NCBI GenBank assembly: GCA_002030045.1
Contig: LQBI01000032.1
Span: forward strand, 152,487-216,486
Direction: 5' to 3'
DNA length: 64,000 nt
Source of the DNA: Candidatus Aegiribacteria sp. MLS_C
Lineage (GTDB): Bacteria > Fermentibacterota > Fermentibacteria > Fermentibacterales > JCC-6
Of this stretch, positions 17,125-26,847 are shown in pieces (the stretch's first letter is position 1; every line of letters begins with the position of its first letter). Made by a program: the position numbers and the translations under genes. The notes beneath the pieces are model-generated. The model searched no databases and had not been told where the DNA came from. It was given only the letters and a program-made list of their open reading frames with translations.

Positions 17125-18645
17125 CTACTCCAGCGATCCAACCTCGGCCTCGACGGCCTCGAGTATCTCGCATGACCTTACGACCTCGGCCATCTTCGTG
17201 TGGTCGGGGTACAGAGGTCTGTCTTCGCCCAGATGGGTTATGTGCTTCCTTATCACTTCGTAAGCCGCGCGGACTCCCCTGCCCGGCCTGTGGTCCCTCT
17301 GGTCCAGACCGTCCGCGGCGGCGATCATCTCGATACCCAGTATCCCGTAGGCGTTATCGAGTATCTGGTGGTTCTGTATGGCTGTGTTCATGCCCATGCT
17401 GACGAAATCCTCCTGGTCCGCGGCTGCGGGTATGGACGCGCAGGCCGATGGGAGCGATAGGGCCCTCTGCTCCACTATGAGCATTCCGGCGGTGTACTGG
17501 CTGAGCATGTGGCCGCTGTACAGACCGGGCTTTTCCGCCAGGAATGGCGTCAGGCCAACTGAAAGGGCCGGGTTGAGTATCCTGTTGAGCCTTCTCTCGG
17601 ACATCACGCAGACCATGGTTATCGCGGCGCCCATCATGTCCATTGGGAGGGAAACCGGGGTTCCCTGGAAGTTGGCTCCGGTGAGCACCAGGTCCTCCTC
17701 GGGGAAGAACACCGGATTGTCGCCCACTCCGTTGAGTTCGGTCTCCACCTGGCTCCTGGCGTAGGCCAGGGCGTCATGGGCCGCTCCTATGACCTGAGGA
17801 GTGCTCCGCATGGAGTAGGCGTCCTGCACCTTCTTCTTGCCGCCCTTCAGGAGTTCGCTGCCATCTATGCACTTCATCAGCGCGCGGGCAGTGCGGACCG
17901 CTCCCGAAAATCCTCTGGCATGGTGGAGCTTCTCGTCGTAGGGCTTGAAATTCGCTATGAGGGCCTCCAGGCTCATGGCAGCGGCTATCTCCGCCTGCTT
18001 GAGCCACCTGTTCATGTCGTGGAGGTGTAGGGTGTTCATGGCGTTCAGGACGTTGGAACCGTTGATTGTGGCGAGACCGTCCCTGGCGTGGAACACCTCG
18101 GGTTCCAGTCCCGCCCTCCTGAGAGCCTCGGCGCCGGACAGCAGTTCGCCATTGTAGTAGGCGCTTCCCTCGCCGATGACCACCAGGGCTATCTGGGACA
18201 TTGGGGCCAGGTCGCCGCACGCACCCACGGAACCCTTCTGACAGACGTAGGGTGTCACTCCCCTGTTGAGCAGTTCCACCAGCATGCGGGTTATCTCCGG
18301 TCTCACGGCGGAGTGACCCTTGGCGTGGACATTGATCCGGGATGCCATGGCCCCCCGGACGTACTCCAACGGGGCCGGGTCGCCTATGCCGGCGGCGTGG
18401 TTGTAGACCAGGTACTTCTGGAACTGCTTCACTTCCTCGTCGGTGAGGAGTGTCTCGGAGAATTCGCCTATACCGGTATTGACACCGTACATTATCTCCT
18501 TCTGGTCAAGCTTCTTCTGGATCATGCCCCTGCAGAACCTGATCCTGTCCTCGGCTTCCTTCGAGAGCTCCACCTTCTCGCCGTGCCTGGCAATTCTGAC
18601 GAGCTTCTCGACCGTGAGTCCGGTACCATCCAGTACGACAGCCAT
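17125..18645 (-). CDS. hutH: Histidine ammonia-lyase-like MIO enzyme with an Ala-Cys-Gly triad
   Basis: 506 residues, class I aromatic amino acid lyase fold. With the ATG at 18645 (GGAG site 6 bases upstream) numbering matches Pseudomonas HAL: Tyr53 in MYGVNTGIG, His83 in YNHAAG, and the prosthetic-group triad at 142-144. The triad reads GACGDLAP (Ala142-Cys143-Gly144), where nearly all family members have Ala-Ser-Gly. QDAYSMRSTPQVIG and QEDFVSMG are the further active-site motifs; HAL usually has QEDHVSM. HAL-type His83 favours L-histidine to urocanate, but other aromatic substrates or an aminomutase are possible. No hutU, hutI or hutG is nearby. Divergent from the MutL-like gene. Confidence 0.85.
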   Translation of the reverse strand: MAVVLDGTGLTVEKLVRIARHGEKVELSKEAEDRIRFCRGMIQKKLDQKEIMYGVNTGIGEFSETLLTDEEVKQFQKYLVYNHAAGIGDPAPLEYVRGAMASRINVHAKGHSAVRPEITRMLVELLNRGVTPYVCQKGSVGACGDLAPMSQIALVVIGEGSAYYNGELLSGAEALRRAGLEPEVFHARDGLATINGSNVLNAMNTLHLHDMNRWLKQAEIAAAMSLEALIANFKPYDEKLHHARGFSGAVRTARALMKCIDGSELLKGGKKKVQDAYSMRSTPQVIGAAHDALAYARSQVETELNGVGDNPVFFPEEDLVLTGANFQGTPVSLPMDMMGAAITMVCVMSERRLNRILNPALSVGLTPFLAEKPGLYSGHMLSQYTAGMLIVEQRALSLPSACASIPAAADQEDFVSMGMNTAIQNHQILDNAYGILGIEMIAAADGLDQRDHRPGRGVRAAYEVIRKHITHLGEDRPLYPDHTKMAEVVRSCEILEAVEAEVGSLE

Positions 18646-18694
18646 TTGGTCTCCTTCTGGGGATGTTCGATAACTGAGTGCGGTATTCCGTACG

Positions 18695-18723
18695 AACATA
18701 AGGGACGCACCTGAGTTAATCAA
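18695..18723 (-). promoter_or_regulatory. Sigma-70-like promoter of the ammonia-lyase gene
   Basis: On the minus strand TTGATT (18718-18723) and TATGTT (18695-18700) are spaced by 17 bases, about 50 bases before the ATG at 18645. Confidence 0.5.
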
Positions 18724-18834
18724 GTTGCTGCGAGGGCCGGGTGACAGCGCCCGGAGTTTGACGGAGGTTCACTTGGTGAGTAATAGTGATGGGCATGTTC
18801 GATCGCGGGAGGCACCGGGACTGAAGGGGCACCA

Positions 18835-21684
18835 ATGGATGAATACGGGCGGAGAACGGGATACCTGATAATCACCGATGTCGGGAGCACCACCACAAAG
18901 GCCATGCTGCTCAGAAGAGGGAATGGGGGCCGTCTAGAGCCGGCGGCCGAAAGCAGGGTGCCCACCACCGTTGAGAAACCCTTCGAGGACGTCTGCATAG
19001 GCGTAGGGAGGGCGGTGGAACGACTGGAAGCCGCTACCGGGGAGAAACTCTCCAGGGGAGGTGGCATGCCGGCGGTCCCCTACCTTTCAACAAGCTCCGC
19101 CGGAGGGGGCCTTCAGATGATAGTCTTCGGGCTTACCTCCGTGGAGACCGGCAGAATAGCCGAGAACACTGCGAGCAACGCGGGAGGTGTCGTTCTGAGG
19201 ACCATCTCGATCGACGACGATCTGCAGGCGGTGGAACAGATGATGATCATACAGGACCTGCATCCGGACATGATCATGCTGGCCGGGGGCACCGACGGCG
19301 GCGCGATAGCCGGTGTGGTCAGGCTGGCTGAAATCCTTGCCCTCTCGAACCCCCGGCCCAAGTTCAGACAGGACATGAAGATTCCCCTGGTCTACTGCGG
19401 GAACAGTGAAGCCAGGTCCTTCGTTGGTGAGATACTGGAGGAGGTTTTCGAGGTCCACGCGGTCGACAACGTCAGACCCTCACTGGAGGAAACGAACATG
19501 GAACCGGCCAGGCGGGAGGTCCACCGGCTCTTCATGGAGAACGTCATGGAACGGGCTCCCGGTTACTCGAAGCTCAAGCCCTACGTGATATCCGACATAC
19601 TCCCGACACCGGCGGGAGTCGAGAACATCATGCGTCTGTACAGCGAACGGACCGGCGAGAACGTCCTGATGATCGACATGGGAGGCGCGACCACCGACGT
19701 CTTCTCCTGCATCACGGGCGAGTACAACCGGACCGTGGCTGCCAATACCGGCATGAGCTACTCCATCTCGAACATCCTCAGGAGATCTGGTATGGAGAGG
19801 GTGACGGGGCATCTTCCGGGAACGTTCACGGAGGACGCCGTAAGGGACTACATCTACAACAAGACCATATGCCCCACCTACGTCCCCTCCACTCCCGGCG
19901 AGGTTCTTACCGAACAGGCCGTCGCCATATGCGGTATCGAGACCTCATGGCGGGAACACCTGGATGCCAGCTGCAGTACCGTGAGGGCAGGCTTCATGGA
20001 CCGCATGAGGGCCAGGGTGAGGAAGGAGTTCGAGGAGACGTTCAGCACTTCGAAGAACTCAACGTTCAGCCTGTCGGACATCGACATCATAATAGGCTCC
20101 GGAGGAGTGATCTCACATGCCGCCCGTGACCGGGCGTTCTGGATGCTGGCCGAGGGCTTCAGGCCCTACGGCGTTACCTGCCTCGCCGTGGACAGGGATT
20201 TCAGGGCCCCGCATCTCGGCATCCTTTCGGAGATAGACGGGGATGAGGCTCTCAGGATCTTCCAGGACCGGTGCATGGAGAGGACGGGATGGGTGGTGGC
20301 ACCCTTCGGTGATTTCGATGAGGGGGACAGGGTGCTGTCCGTCCGCGACCTGGACACCGGCGGGGTTACCGTGCTCGACTACGGCGGACTGCTATACCTG
20401 CCCCGCGGAGGCAACCTGGAATTCCGGCCGGAGAGCGATGCGTCACTGGGGAATTCCGATGACAGGCTCCTCACTGAGCTTCCGGTCCTGGTGGACTGCC
20501 GCAACAGGGGAGAGAAAGCTTCCGGAGTGACGCTGGCAGGCGCCGGCGCCGGCGCATTTTCCCACGGAGAGGTGCGGGAATTCAGCAGTTCCATGGATCC
20601 CGGGCACGGTGGACTGGAAACCGGGGAATGGGAGAGGGAGTACCGCCTTCCCTACAGCGGATCGATAATGGTGGAAACCGGCGACCGGGTGGAACCGGGC
20701 AGCGTACTCGGTGAGAACAGGTACTCGCCTCCCAGGCTGTACATCATCGACCTCAACAGGATACCGGGATACGACCGTCACCTGTCACCGGAGGAAATAA
20801 GGGACGGGCTTCTGGTCAGCGAGGGGGACAGGATACGGATGGACCAGCCACTCTACGAGGTCCACAGGAAGGGCCTGACAGGTTTCGACTTCACGTTCCG
20901 GTCAACGGTCGGAGGAATGGTGACCCGAATAGAGAAGAACGGTATTATCATAGTAAGGGAGATACAGGACTACGATGGAAAGCCCCACGAGGTGGACATA
21001 GCGGGTCCGCTGGGAATAAGACCCGGGCATATCGGGGCATACCTCAAGAGAAAGGAGGGGGACTTCGTGGAATCAGACCAGGTCCTGGCATCGGACATTT
21101 CCGCAGGCAGGGCGGTCATGGTGAAGTCCCCGACAACCGGGCTCATCAGGAAGGTTGACAGGAGGAACGGGACCGTGACCGTGCAGTACGAACTGAAACC
21201 GGTAAGGATGGTATCACATGTCAGCGGAGAGGTGGCCGAGATCTTTCCCGAACAAGGTGTCAGGCTTCGGGGAAGCGGACCCAGGCTCACCGGAAGGATA
21301 GGCTTCGGCGGCGAGACCAGCGGCACTCTTGCTGAAATGATCGAGGGAGCGTCATCCCCTTCTGACAGGGGCAGGATCCTTTTCACTGCGAAACCGGTGG
21401 ACCTCGACACGCTCAGATCAGCATCCGACGCAGGCGTCGCTGGGATGATAGCTCCGACCATACCCGCTTCTGACTGGTACCGGTACCTCGGCAGTGAGCT
21501 GGGAGTGGCGGTCACCGGAGACGAGGGCACGCCCTTCACCCTGGTCCTGACCGCGGGTTTCGGCCTCAGGGAGATGGACGGGGAATGCTCGGGACTGCTG
21601 AGGGGCTCGGTGGGCAAACGGGTCTGCATATCCGGCAGGACGCAGATACGGGCCGGTGTTACAAGACCATGGGTGATGCTGTGA
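18835..21684 (+). CDS. MutL/GlmL-type ASKHA protein with a long lipoyl-like C-terminal extension
   Basis: Product of 949 residues. The first about 450 match the glutamate-mutase MutL/GlmL family (an actin/HSP70-like ATPase, not mismatch-repair MutL): ITDVGSTTTKAMLL (phosphate 1 loop), MLAGGTDGGAIAG and VLMIDMGGATTDVFS (phosphate 2 loop). Family members are usually about half this length. The extra part (residues about 540-949) contains repeated barrel-sandwich-like units such as VETGDRVEPGSVLGE, VSEGDRIRMDQPLYE and KEGDFVESDQVLASD, with no lysine at the usual lipoyl or biotin position. No mutS/mutE/glmS genes are adjacent. AAGGGG precedes the ATG. It may act as a chaperone or reactivase for a B12 or acyl-carrier enzyme; this is inference. 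Confidence 0.8.
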   Translation: MDEYGRRTGYLIITDVGSTTTKAMLLRRGNGGRLEPAAESRVPTTVEKPFEDVCIGVGRAVERLEAATGEKLSRGGGMPAVPYLSTSSAGGGLQMIVFGLTSVETGRIAENTASNAGGVVLRTISIDDDLQAVEQMMIIQDLHPDMIMLAGGTDGGAIAGVVRLAEILALSNPRPKFRQDMKIPLVYCGNSEARSFVGEILEEVFEVHAVDNVRPSLEETNMEPARREVHRLFMENVMERAPGYSKLKPYVISDILPTPAGVENIMRLYSERTGENVLMIDMGGATTDVFSCITGEYNRTVAANTGMSYSISNILRRSGMERVTGHLPGTFTEDAVRDYIYNKTICPTYVPSTPGEVLTEQAVAICGIETSWREHLDASCSTVRAGFMDRMRARVRKEFEETFSTSKNSTFSLSDIDIIIGSGGVISHAARDRAFWMLAEGFRPYGVTCLAVDRDFRAPHLGILSEIDGDEALRIFQDRCMERTGWVVAPFGDFDEGDRVLSVRDLDTGGVTVLDYGGLLYLPRGGNLEFRPESDASLGNSDDRLLTELPVLVDCRNRGEKASGVTLAGAGAGAFSHGEVREFSSSMDPGHGGLETGEWEREYRLPYSGSIMVETGDRVEPGSVLGENRYSPPRLYIIDLNRIPGYDRHLSPEEIRDGLLVSEGDRIRMDQPLYEVHRKGLTGFDFTFRSTVGGMVTRIEKNGIIIVREIQDYDGKPHEVDIAGPLGIRPGHIGAYLKRKEGDFVESDQVLASDISAGRAVMVKSPTTGLIRKVDRRNGTVTVQYELKPVRMVSHVSGEVAEIFPEQGVRLRGSGPRLTGRIGFGGETSGTLAEMIEGASSPSDRGRILFTAKPVDLDTLRSASDAGVAGMIAPTIPASDWYRYLGSELGVAVTGDEGTPFTLVLTAGFGLREMDGECSGLLRGSVGKRVCISGRTQIRAGVTRPWVML

Positions 21685-22667
21685 CCGGCGCCGGCGGTAC
21701 CCCTCCATCGGTGGTCTTCGGGCCCGTACCCTCCCGCAGACTCGGGAGGAGCATGGGCATCAACAATATACCCTCAAAACACTGCAGCTACAGCTGTGTC
21801 TACTGCCAGGTGGGCAGGACGACGAACATGTCCGTCACCAGGAGAGTGTTCTACGACCCCGACAGTATCCTGCGTGAGTTGACGGAAAAGCTCGATGAAG
21901 TGAGGGCAGGCGGGGATGCCGTCGACTACGTCACTGTGGTACCTGACGGAGAACCCACCCTAGACATTAACCTGGGCCGCCTTCTGGACGGTATCAATTC
22001 AACGGGCGTACCCTCGGCCGTCATATCCAATTCCTCGCTGATCACGTACCCTGATGTGAGAGAGGAACTCATGAGATCCTCATGGGTATCCCTGAAGGCG
22101 GACGGTGTCCGTACGGAGGTCTGGAAGGCCGTGGACAGACCCCATGGAGCACTCCGCCTGGAAAACATACTCGAAGGCATAATGGAGTTCTCCCGGGACC
22201 ATTCCGGTAGACTGGTCACCGAGACGATGCTGGTGGAGGGGATGAACACCGGTACACGGGACCTGGAGGCTCTGGCGGACTTCCTCGCGAAAGTCGGACC
22301 GGCGACGGTATACCTGTCCGTGCCCTCTCGACCCCCGGCCGAGCCGGGGATAGGCCCTCCCTCCACGGAGACCCTGAACCGGGCGTACCAGATACTGGCG
22401 TCCAGGCTCGAGAATGTCGAGTACCTGACCGGCTACGAGGGTGAGGATTTCTCCAGGAGCGGCGAGCTGGTCGCCGGCCTGCTGTCCATACTGGCGGTCC
22501 ATCCGATGAGGGAGAGCGCCGTCCTGCGCTACCTGTCCGACGTGAAGGACCCGGAGGCGAAGCTCGGTGAACTGGTGAGAGATGGACTGGTCGGCCGTGA
22601 GGTGCATCTCGGGGAGGTCTACTACCTGCTCAGGCCCCCGGCGTCTTCCGACGGATCCGGGGGCTGA
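21681..22667 (+). CDS. Radical SAM protein of the Tyw1-like COG0731 group
   Basis: About 328 residues. The FGPVPSRRLGRSMGINNIP start is characteristic of this group. CSYSCVYCQ supplies the CxxxCxxC cysteines for the 4Fe-4S cluster that cleaves S-adenosylmethionine, and VPDGEPTLDINL contains the GEPTL motif. The C-terminal about 90 residues resemble a winged-helix segment (ILAVHPMRESAVLRYLSD). Members are annotated as Fe-S oxidoreductases of unknown substrate. The start shares GTGA with the stop of the MutL-like gene, so translation is coupled; an ATG at 21669 in the same frame is the alternative. Confidence 0.88.
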   Translation: MTGAGGTPPSVVFGPVPSRRLGRSMGINNIPSKHCSYSCVYCQVGRTTNMSVTRRVFYDPDSILRELTEKLDEVRAGGDAVDYVTVVPDGEPTLDINLGRLLDGINSTGVPSAVISNSSLITYPDVREELMRSSWVSLKADGVRTEVWKAVDRPHGALRLENILEGIMEFSRDHSGRLVTETMLVEGMNTGTRDLEALADFLAKVGPATVYLSVPSRPPAEPGIGPPSTETLNRAYQILASRLENVEYLTGYEGEDFSRSGELVAGLLSILAVHPMRESAVLRYLSDVKDPEAKLGELVRDGLVGREVHLGEVYYLLRPPASSDGSGG

Positions 22668-22684
22668 GCAGGAGCTGAGGCGCG

Positions 22685-25600
22685 CTAGCCGCAGCTGGGT
22701 TTGCTGTTCCTCCTGAAGTGCTTGTAGCACCCGAAGATGACGTATATGCAGGGCTCCACCACCAGTGTCAGGAGCGTTGCAACCACCATTCCGCCTATGA
22801 CGGTGATCGCCATGGGCGACCAGTTCTCGGCGCCCTCGCCGAGACCCAGAGCAAGGGGCAGCATGGCCAGGATGGTGGTCAGCGCCGTCATCAGGATGGG
22901 CCGCATCCTTGTTGTTGCCGCCGCCACGATGGCCTCGGCTATCTCCATCCCCCTCCTTCTGAGCTGGTTAGCGTAGTCTACCATCACTATGCCGTTGTTC
23001 ACCACGATGCCCGCCAGCATGAGCATGCCCACGATGGCCATCACCGAGAGGGGGGTCGAAGTCACGAAGAGACCCAGGGCCACGCCGATGAAGGCAAGGG
23101 GCAGGGTGAAGATGATGATGAAGGGCTCGAGGAAGGACTCGAACTGGCCCGCCATGACCATGTAGACCAGGAAGGCGGCAACGATGATGGCTATGCCGAG
23201 GTACATGAAGGTCTCCCTCTGGTCCTCCATCTCGCCACCCATCTCGTACCTGAAGCCGGTTGTGTCCATTCCCCTCAGAGCGGACATGACCCTGGAAGCG
23301 ACCGCCCCCAGGGAGGCTCCCCTGGCGACATCGCACGATATGGTCACCATCCTCGTCTGGTCGGTCCTGGTGATCACGTTGGAGATCATGCGCTGTTCCA
23401 GCCTGCCGAAGAAGATCAGGGGCCTGCCCAGTACCGAAGCGTACTCCAGGTCCTCCCTGGAGTCCCTCATCTCCTCGGGAAGCCTTACATGTATGCCGAA
23501 CTCCTCGTCGTCCTCCCGGTATACGCTGGCCTCGGTCCCCTGGAACGAGTACCTGACATCCATGGCTACCTGCCGGCTGGTGACTCCGGACAGGCCCATC
23601 CTCACGGGGTCGGGGACAAAGGAGTATTCCGGAATACGGTCCTCCATGGAGGTAGTCGGATCCACGACTCCGTCTATGGCGGACAGTCCGTCCCTGATCT
23701 CCTCCGCCTTCTCGTAGAGGCTCTCGAGGTTGTCGCCGTAGAGGGATATCTCGATGGCGGCCCCGCCCATCATGGCCATGCCGCCCTCGGTCGAGTAATC
23801 CACCCCCGGCATGCTCCTGAGCGCTTCCCTTATCCTGTCCCGGTATTCGAACATCGAGGTGCTCCGGCGGCTTGAAGGAGTGAGCCTGATCCTCATCATC
23901 GCCGCGTTGGAGCCGCTGGAACCGAATATTGCCATCACTCCCTCGGATTCTCCAACCGTGCTGAACACCGCCATGAGGTCCTCCGGGGCAACGATGGCCT
24001 GCACGGAGTCCTCCAGCGAACTCACGACCCGGTCGGTGACCTCCAGGCTGGTGCCGATGGGCAGCTCAATGTCCAGCATGAGGAAACCGTCGTCGGACTC
24101 GGGAAAGAATTCCGAGGGGAGCCTGCCCATGAGGAGCACGGCAAGTACGAAGGCCCCGGCTGTGGACAAGAGCACCAGCTTCTTGTGACTTATCGCCCAC
24201 GACGCCAGCCGGCCGTACCTGCCCTCCAGTCTCTCCACCGACGACTGGAGCCTGGCGGGAACCGTCCCGGGCCTGTGACTCGGGACGAGCCTCCTGACCC
24301 ATGAGGAGACCAGCGGTACAAGGCTCAGCGCAACGAAGAGGGATACGGTCAGACTGAAGGTGATGGTCAGCACCATCTCCTTGAAGAGCTGACCCGCCAG
24401 GCCGGGCACGAATAGTATGGGCACGAACACCGCCAGGGTGGTCATGGTGGATGCCGTTATGGCGTTGGATACCTCCAGGGCTCCGTTCACAGCTGCATCG
24501 ATCGGGGACTCACCACTCTCCCTGTGCCTGAAGATGTTCTCCAGCACGACTATGGAGTTGTCCACCAGCAGGCCGATGGCCAGGGCCAGTCCCGCAAGGG
24601 AGATGAGGTTCAGCTGTACGCCGGTGAAGTGCATCACCGCGAAGGTCACGAAGACGGATATGGGTATCGCCAGTCCCGCGATGGATGATCCCCTCCAGGA
24701 ACGGAGGAAGAAGAGCAGCACCAGGAACGCCAGTATACTGGCCTCCACCGCGGTGTTGCCCAGGTTTCCGATGGCCATCTCGATGAATTCCGACTGGTCG
24801 AAGAGTATCACGGGTGTGAGCACTCCGCGATAGTCCCGCTCGATCTCGTCCAGCTGGTTCCGTATACTGGCGCACACGTTCACCGTGTTCGCATCGGAGC
24901 GCTTGTTCATGTACATGGAGATAGAGGGCTCGCCGTTGAACCTCACGTACTGCAGCACCTCGGCCTCTCCGTCCTCCACCGTGGCTATGTCCCTCAGCAG
25001 CACCGGGGTTGTGCCGTTCATTCCCACCACCAGCTGCTCGATCTCCTCGATGCTGTGGAAGGCCGACTCGATCCTGATGCTCATGTTGAGCCCGCCGGAA
25101 TCGATCCTGCCCGCAGGGGTGTTGTTCCTTACTGCGGAGAGGACGCCCACCACCTGGGAGACCGTGATCCCGGTGTCCATCATGGCCTCCGGCCTTACGG
25201 TGACGTTGATCTGGCGCTCCCGTCCGCCCACCGTCACCGCGGAACCGACACCGTCGAGCCTGCTGAACAGCGGCTCTATCTCTTCGTGTATCAGCGTCCT
25301 GAGATCGAAATCGTTCAGTACCTCGCTGCTGAATCCCACGTACAGGACCGGCTGCATGCTGGGGTCCAGGGCGAATATCAGGGGTTCGCTGGCATCTTCG
25401 GGCAGCGCCGCCTCGAACATGTCCAGCTGTCTCCGGACGTCGGTCTCCGCCTGTTCCAGGCTGTGCCCCCAGTTGAACTCGGCGGTTACGACGCTTATGC
25501 CGGGACGGGAGGTGGAGGTTATCTTCTTCACGTTCGACACCCTGGCCAGAGCCTGCTCCAGTGGATCGGTGACCAGGTTCTCTATCTCCTCCGGTCCGGC

Positions 25601-25759
25601 ACCCTCCATGGTGCTGAGGACCATTATCATCGGGAACTCCATGTCGGGATACATGTCCACTCCCAGCTGGGTCAAGCCGAATACCCCGGCTCCGAACACC
25701 CCGATGAAGAGCATCAGGAAGGTGACCCGGCGGCGGACCGAGAGTTCCGGAAGCCTCAT
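22685..25759 (-). CDS. RND-family efflux transporter (AcrB/MdtB-like)
   Basis: 1,024 residues, the usual length. The 12-helix layout with two large periplasmic loops is clear from the sequence. Helix 4-type motifs GLALAIGLLVDNSIVVLENIF (Asp pair for proton relay) and TSTPLSVMAIVGMLMLAGIVV NNGIVMVDYANQL (given here in two parts) are of HAE-1 type. It is the inner-membrane proton-driven pump of the tripartite system and is encoded 4 bases overlapping the adaptor gene. Substrates are likely drugs, bile salts or dyes, but cannot be specified. Confidence 0.95.
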   Translation of the reverse strand: MRLPELSVRRRVTFLMLFIGVFGAGVFGLTQLGVDMYPDMEFPMIMVLSTMEGAGPEEIENLVTDPLEQALARVSNVKKITSTSRPGISVVTAEFNWGHSLEQAETDVRRQLDMFEAALPEDASEPLIFALDPSMQPVLYVGFSSEVLNDFDLRTLIHEEIEPLFSRLDGVGSAVTVGGRERQINVTVRPEAMMDTGITVSQVVGVLSAVRNNTPAGRIDSGGLNMSIRIESAFHSIEEIEQLVVGMNGTTPVLLRDIATVEDGEAEVLQYVRFNGEPSISMYMNKRSDANTVNVCASIRNQLDEIERDYRGVLTPVILFDQSEFIEMAIGNLGNTAVEASILAFLVLLFFLRSWRGSSIAGLAIPISVFVTFAVMHFTGVQLNLISLAGLALAIGLLVDNSIVVLENIFRHRESGESPIDAAVNGALEVSNAITASTMTTLAVFVPILFVPGLAGQLFKEMVLTITFSLTVSLFVALSLVPLVSSWVRRLVPSHRPGTVPARLQSSVERLEGRYGRLASWAISHKKLVLLSTAGAFVLAVLLMGRLPSEFFPESDDGFLMLDIELPIGTSLEVTDRVVSSLEDSVQAIVAPEDLMAVFSTVGESEGVMAIFGSSGSNAAMMRIRLTPSSRRSTSMFEYRDRIREALRSMPGVDYSTEGGMAMMGGAAIEISLYGDNLESLYEKAEEIRDGLSAIDGVVDPTTSMEDRIPEYSFVPDPVRMGLSGVTSRQVAMDVRYSFQGTEASVYREDDEEFGIHVRLPEEMRDSREDLEYASVLGRPLIFFGRLEQRMISNVITRTDQTRMVTISCDVARGASLGAVASRVMSALRGMDTTGFRYEMGGEMEDQRETFMYLGIAIIVAAFLVYMVMAGQFESFLEPFIIIFTLPLAFIGVALGLFVTSTPLSVMAIVGMLMLAGIVVNNGIVMVDYANQLRRRGMEIAEAIVAAATTRMRPILMTALTTILAMLPLALGLGEGAENWSPMAITVIGGMVVATLLTLVVEPCIYVIFGCYKHFRRNSKPSCG

Positions 25760-26847
25760 CGTTCCACCACTTCAACCTTCGCCCCGTCCTGAAGCATCGA
25801 CTGACCGCGGACCACCAGAGAATCACCGAAGGAAAGACCTCCGGTCACCTCAACACTGCCGTCGCTGGATATTCCCACCTCGACGTCCCTTATGACGGCG
25901 ACCCCGTTCTCGATCACCGCAACCTGGAAACCCCTCTGGGTCCTTCTGAGCACCGACTCCTCCACTACCACGGTGTTTTCCCGGGTCTCGGTGAGGACGG
26001 CCACCCTTCCGGCCATGCCGGGCCTCAGACGGCCCCTGGTCTCGTCGAACCTCACCTCGACAGGTACAAGGCCGCTCGTTCGGTCAACGGTGCCCGAGGC
26101 TGATGTCACGATGCCGGGGAACGACTCGTTGTCCAGGGCGCCCACGGTGATGTAGGCAGGAAGACCGGGGCTGAGCTTCAGAAGGTCCTCCTCCGGAAGC
26201 AGTATTCTCGCCACGATGGCCGAATTGCTGGATATGGAGACAAGGGGCGTATTCGCGGAGGAATTGCCCTCCCTGGCCCATATCCTTCCGATGCGTCCAT
26301 CGAAGGGTGCCGTTATCCAGGAATTCTCCCTCGCTGTCCTGGCCTGGGCGTATCCGGCCCTGGCCTGGCTCAGCTGGGCCTGGGCCGCTTCCAGGGCCGC
26401 TCCGGCGGACTCCACCTGCTGCGCGCTGGCCCCTCCGGCCTCGTACAGTGACTGCAGACGCTGGTAGTTGCTCTCGGCGTTGTCCACATTTGCCTGGGCA
26501 GCGCCAATGCTTGCCACGGCGCTGGCGGTGCCGGCGCTGGCCTGCTGGTCGGTGTTGAGCCGCACGAGCCTCTCCCCCGCCGTCACGCTGTCACCCTCGG
26601 AGACCATCACTTCCTCGACCTTTCCCGGGGTCATGGCGTAGATGAGGGCTTCCTCGATACCCTCTACCCTGGCGCTGGCGTACGCCACACTGGATATCTC
26701 CCCGGGCTGCACCACCTCCGCCGAAACCCTTACCGGGGGCCTCTCCTCGGACTGACTTTCCGGGCGCCTGCCGCAGAGGACCATGGATGCCGCCGCCACG
26801 ACGAAAACAACAGCAAGTACTATCCCGACGGGTTTCTTACTACTCAT
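25756..26847 (-). CDS. RND efflux periplasmic adaptor (membrane fusion protein)
   Basis: 363 residues. The N-terminal leader ends in SMVLCGRR, a probable lipobox, so it may be a lipoprotein. The core has the two half-lipoyl motifs (YAMTPGKVEEVMVSEGDSV and ITAPFDGRIGRIWAREGNS) flanking an Ala/Gln-rich helical hairpin (residues about 95-180), then beta-barrel and membrane-proximal domains. It links the RND pump to the TolC-type channel. Overlaps the pump gene by 4 bases and the TolC gene by 8 bases. Confidence 0.95.
   Translation of the reverse strand: MSSKKPVGIVLAVVFVVAAASMVLCGRRPESQSEERPPVRVSAEVVQPGEISSVAYASARVEGIEEALIYAMTPGKVEEVMVSEGDSVTAGERLVRLNTDQQASAGTASAVASIGAAQANVDNAESNYQRLQSLYEAGGASAQQVESAGAALEAAQAQLSQARAGYAQARTARENSWITAPFDGRIGRIWAREGNSSANTPLVSISSNSAIVARILLPEEDLLKLSPGLPAYITVGALDNESFPGIVTSASGTVDRTSGLVPVEVRFDETRGRLRPGMAGRVAVLTETRENTVVVEESVLRRTQRGFQVAVIENGVAVIRDVEVGISSDGSVEVTGGLSFGDSLVVRGQSMLQDGAKVEVVER

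Noticed and set aside
17125-18645. Phenylalanine ammonia-lyase
   Set aside because: HAL-type His83 and HAL numbering fit better, though substrate is still unproven.
18835-21684. DNA mismatch-repair MutL
   Set aside because: It has ASKHA ATPase motifs (DVGSTTTK, DMGGATTD), not the GHKL motifs of MutL repair proteins.
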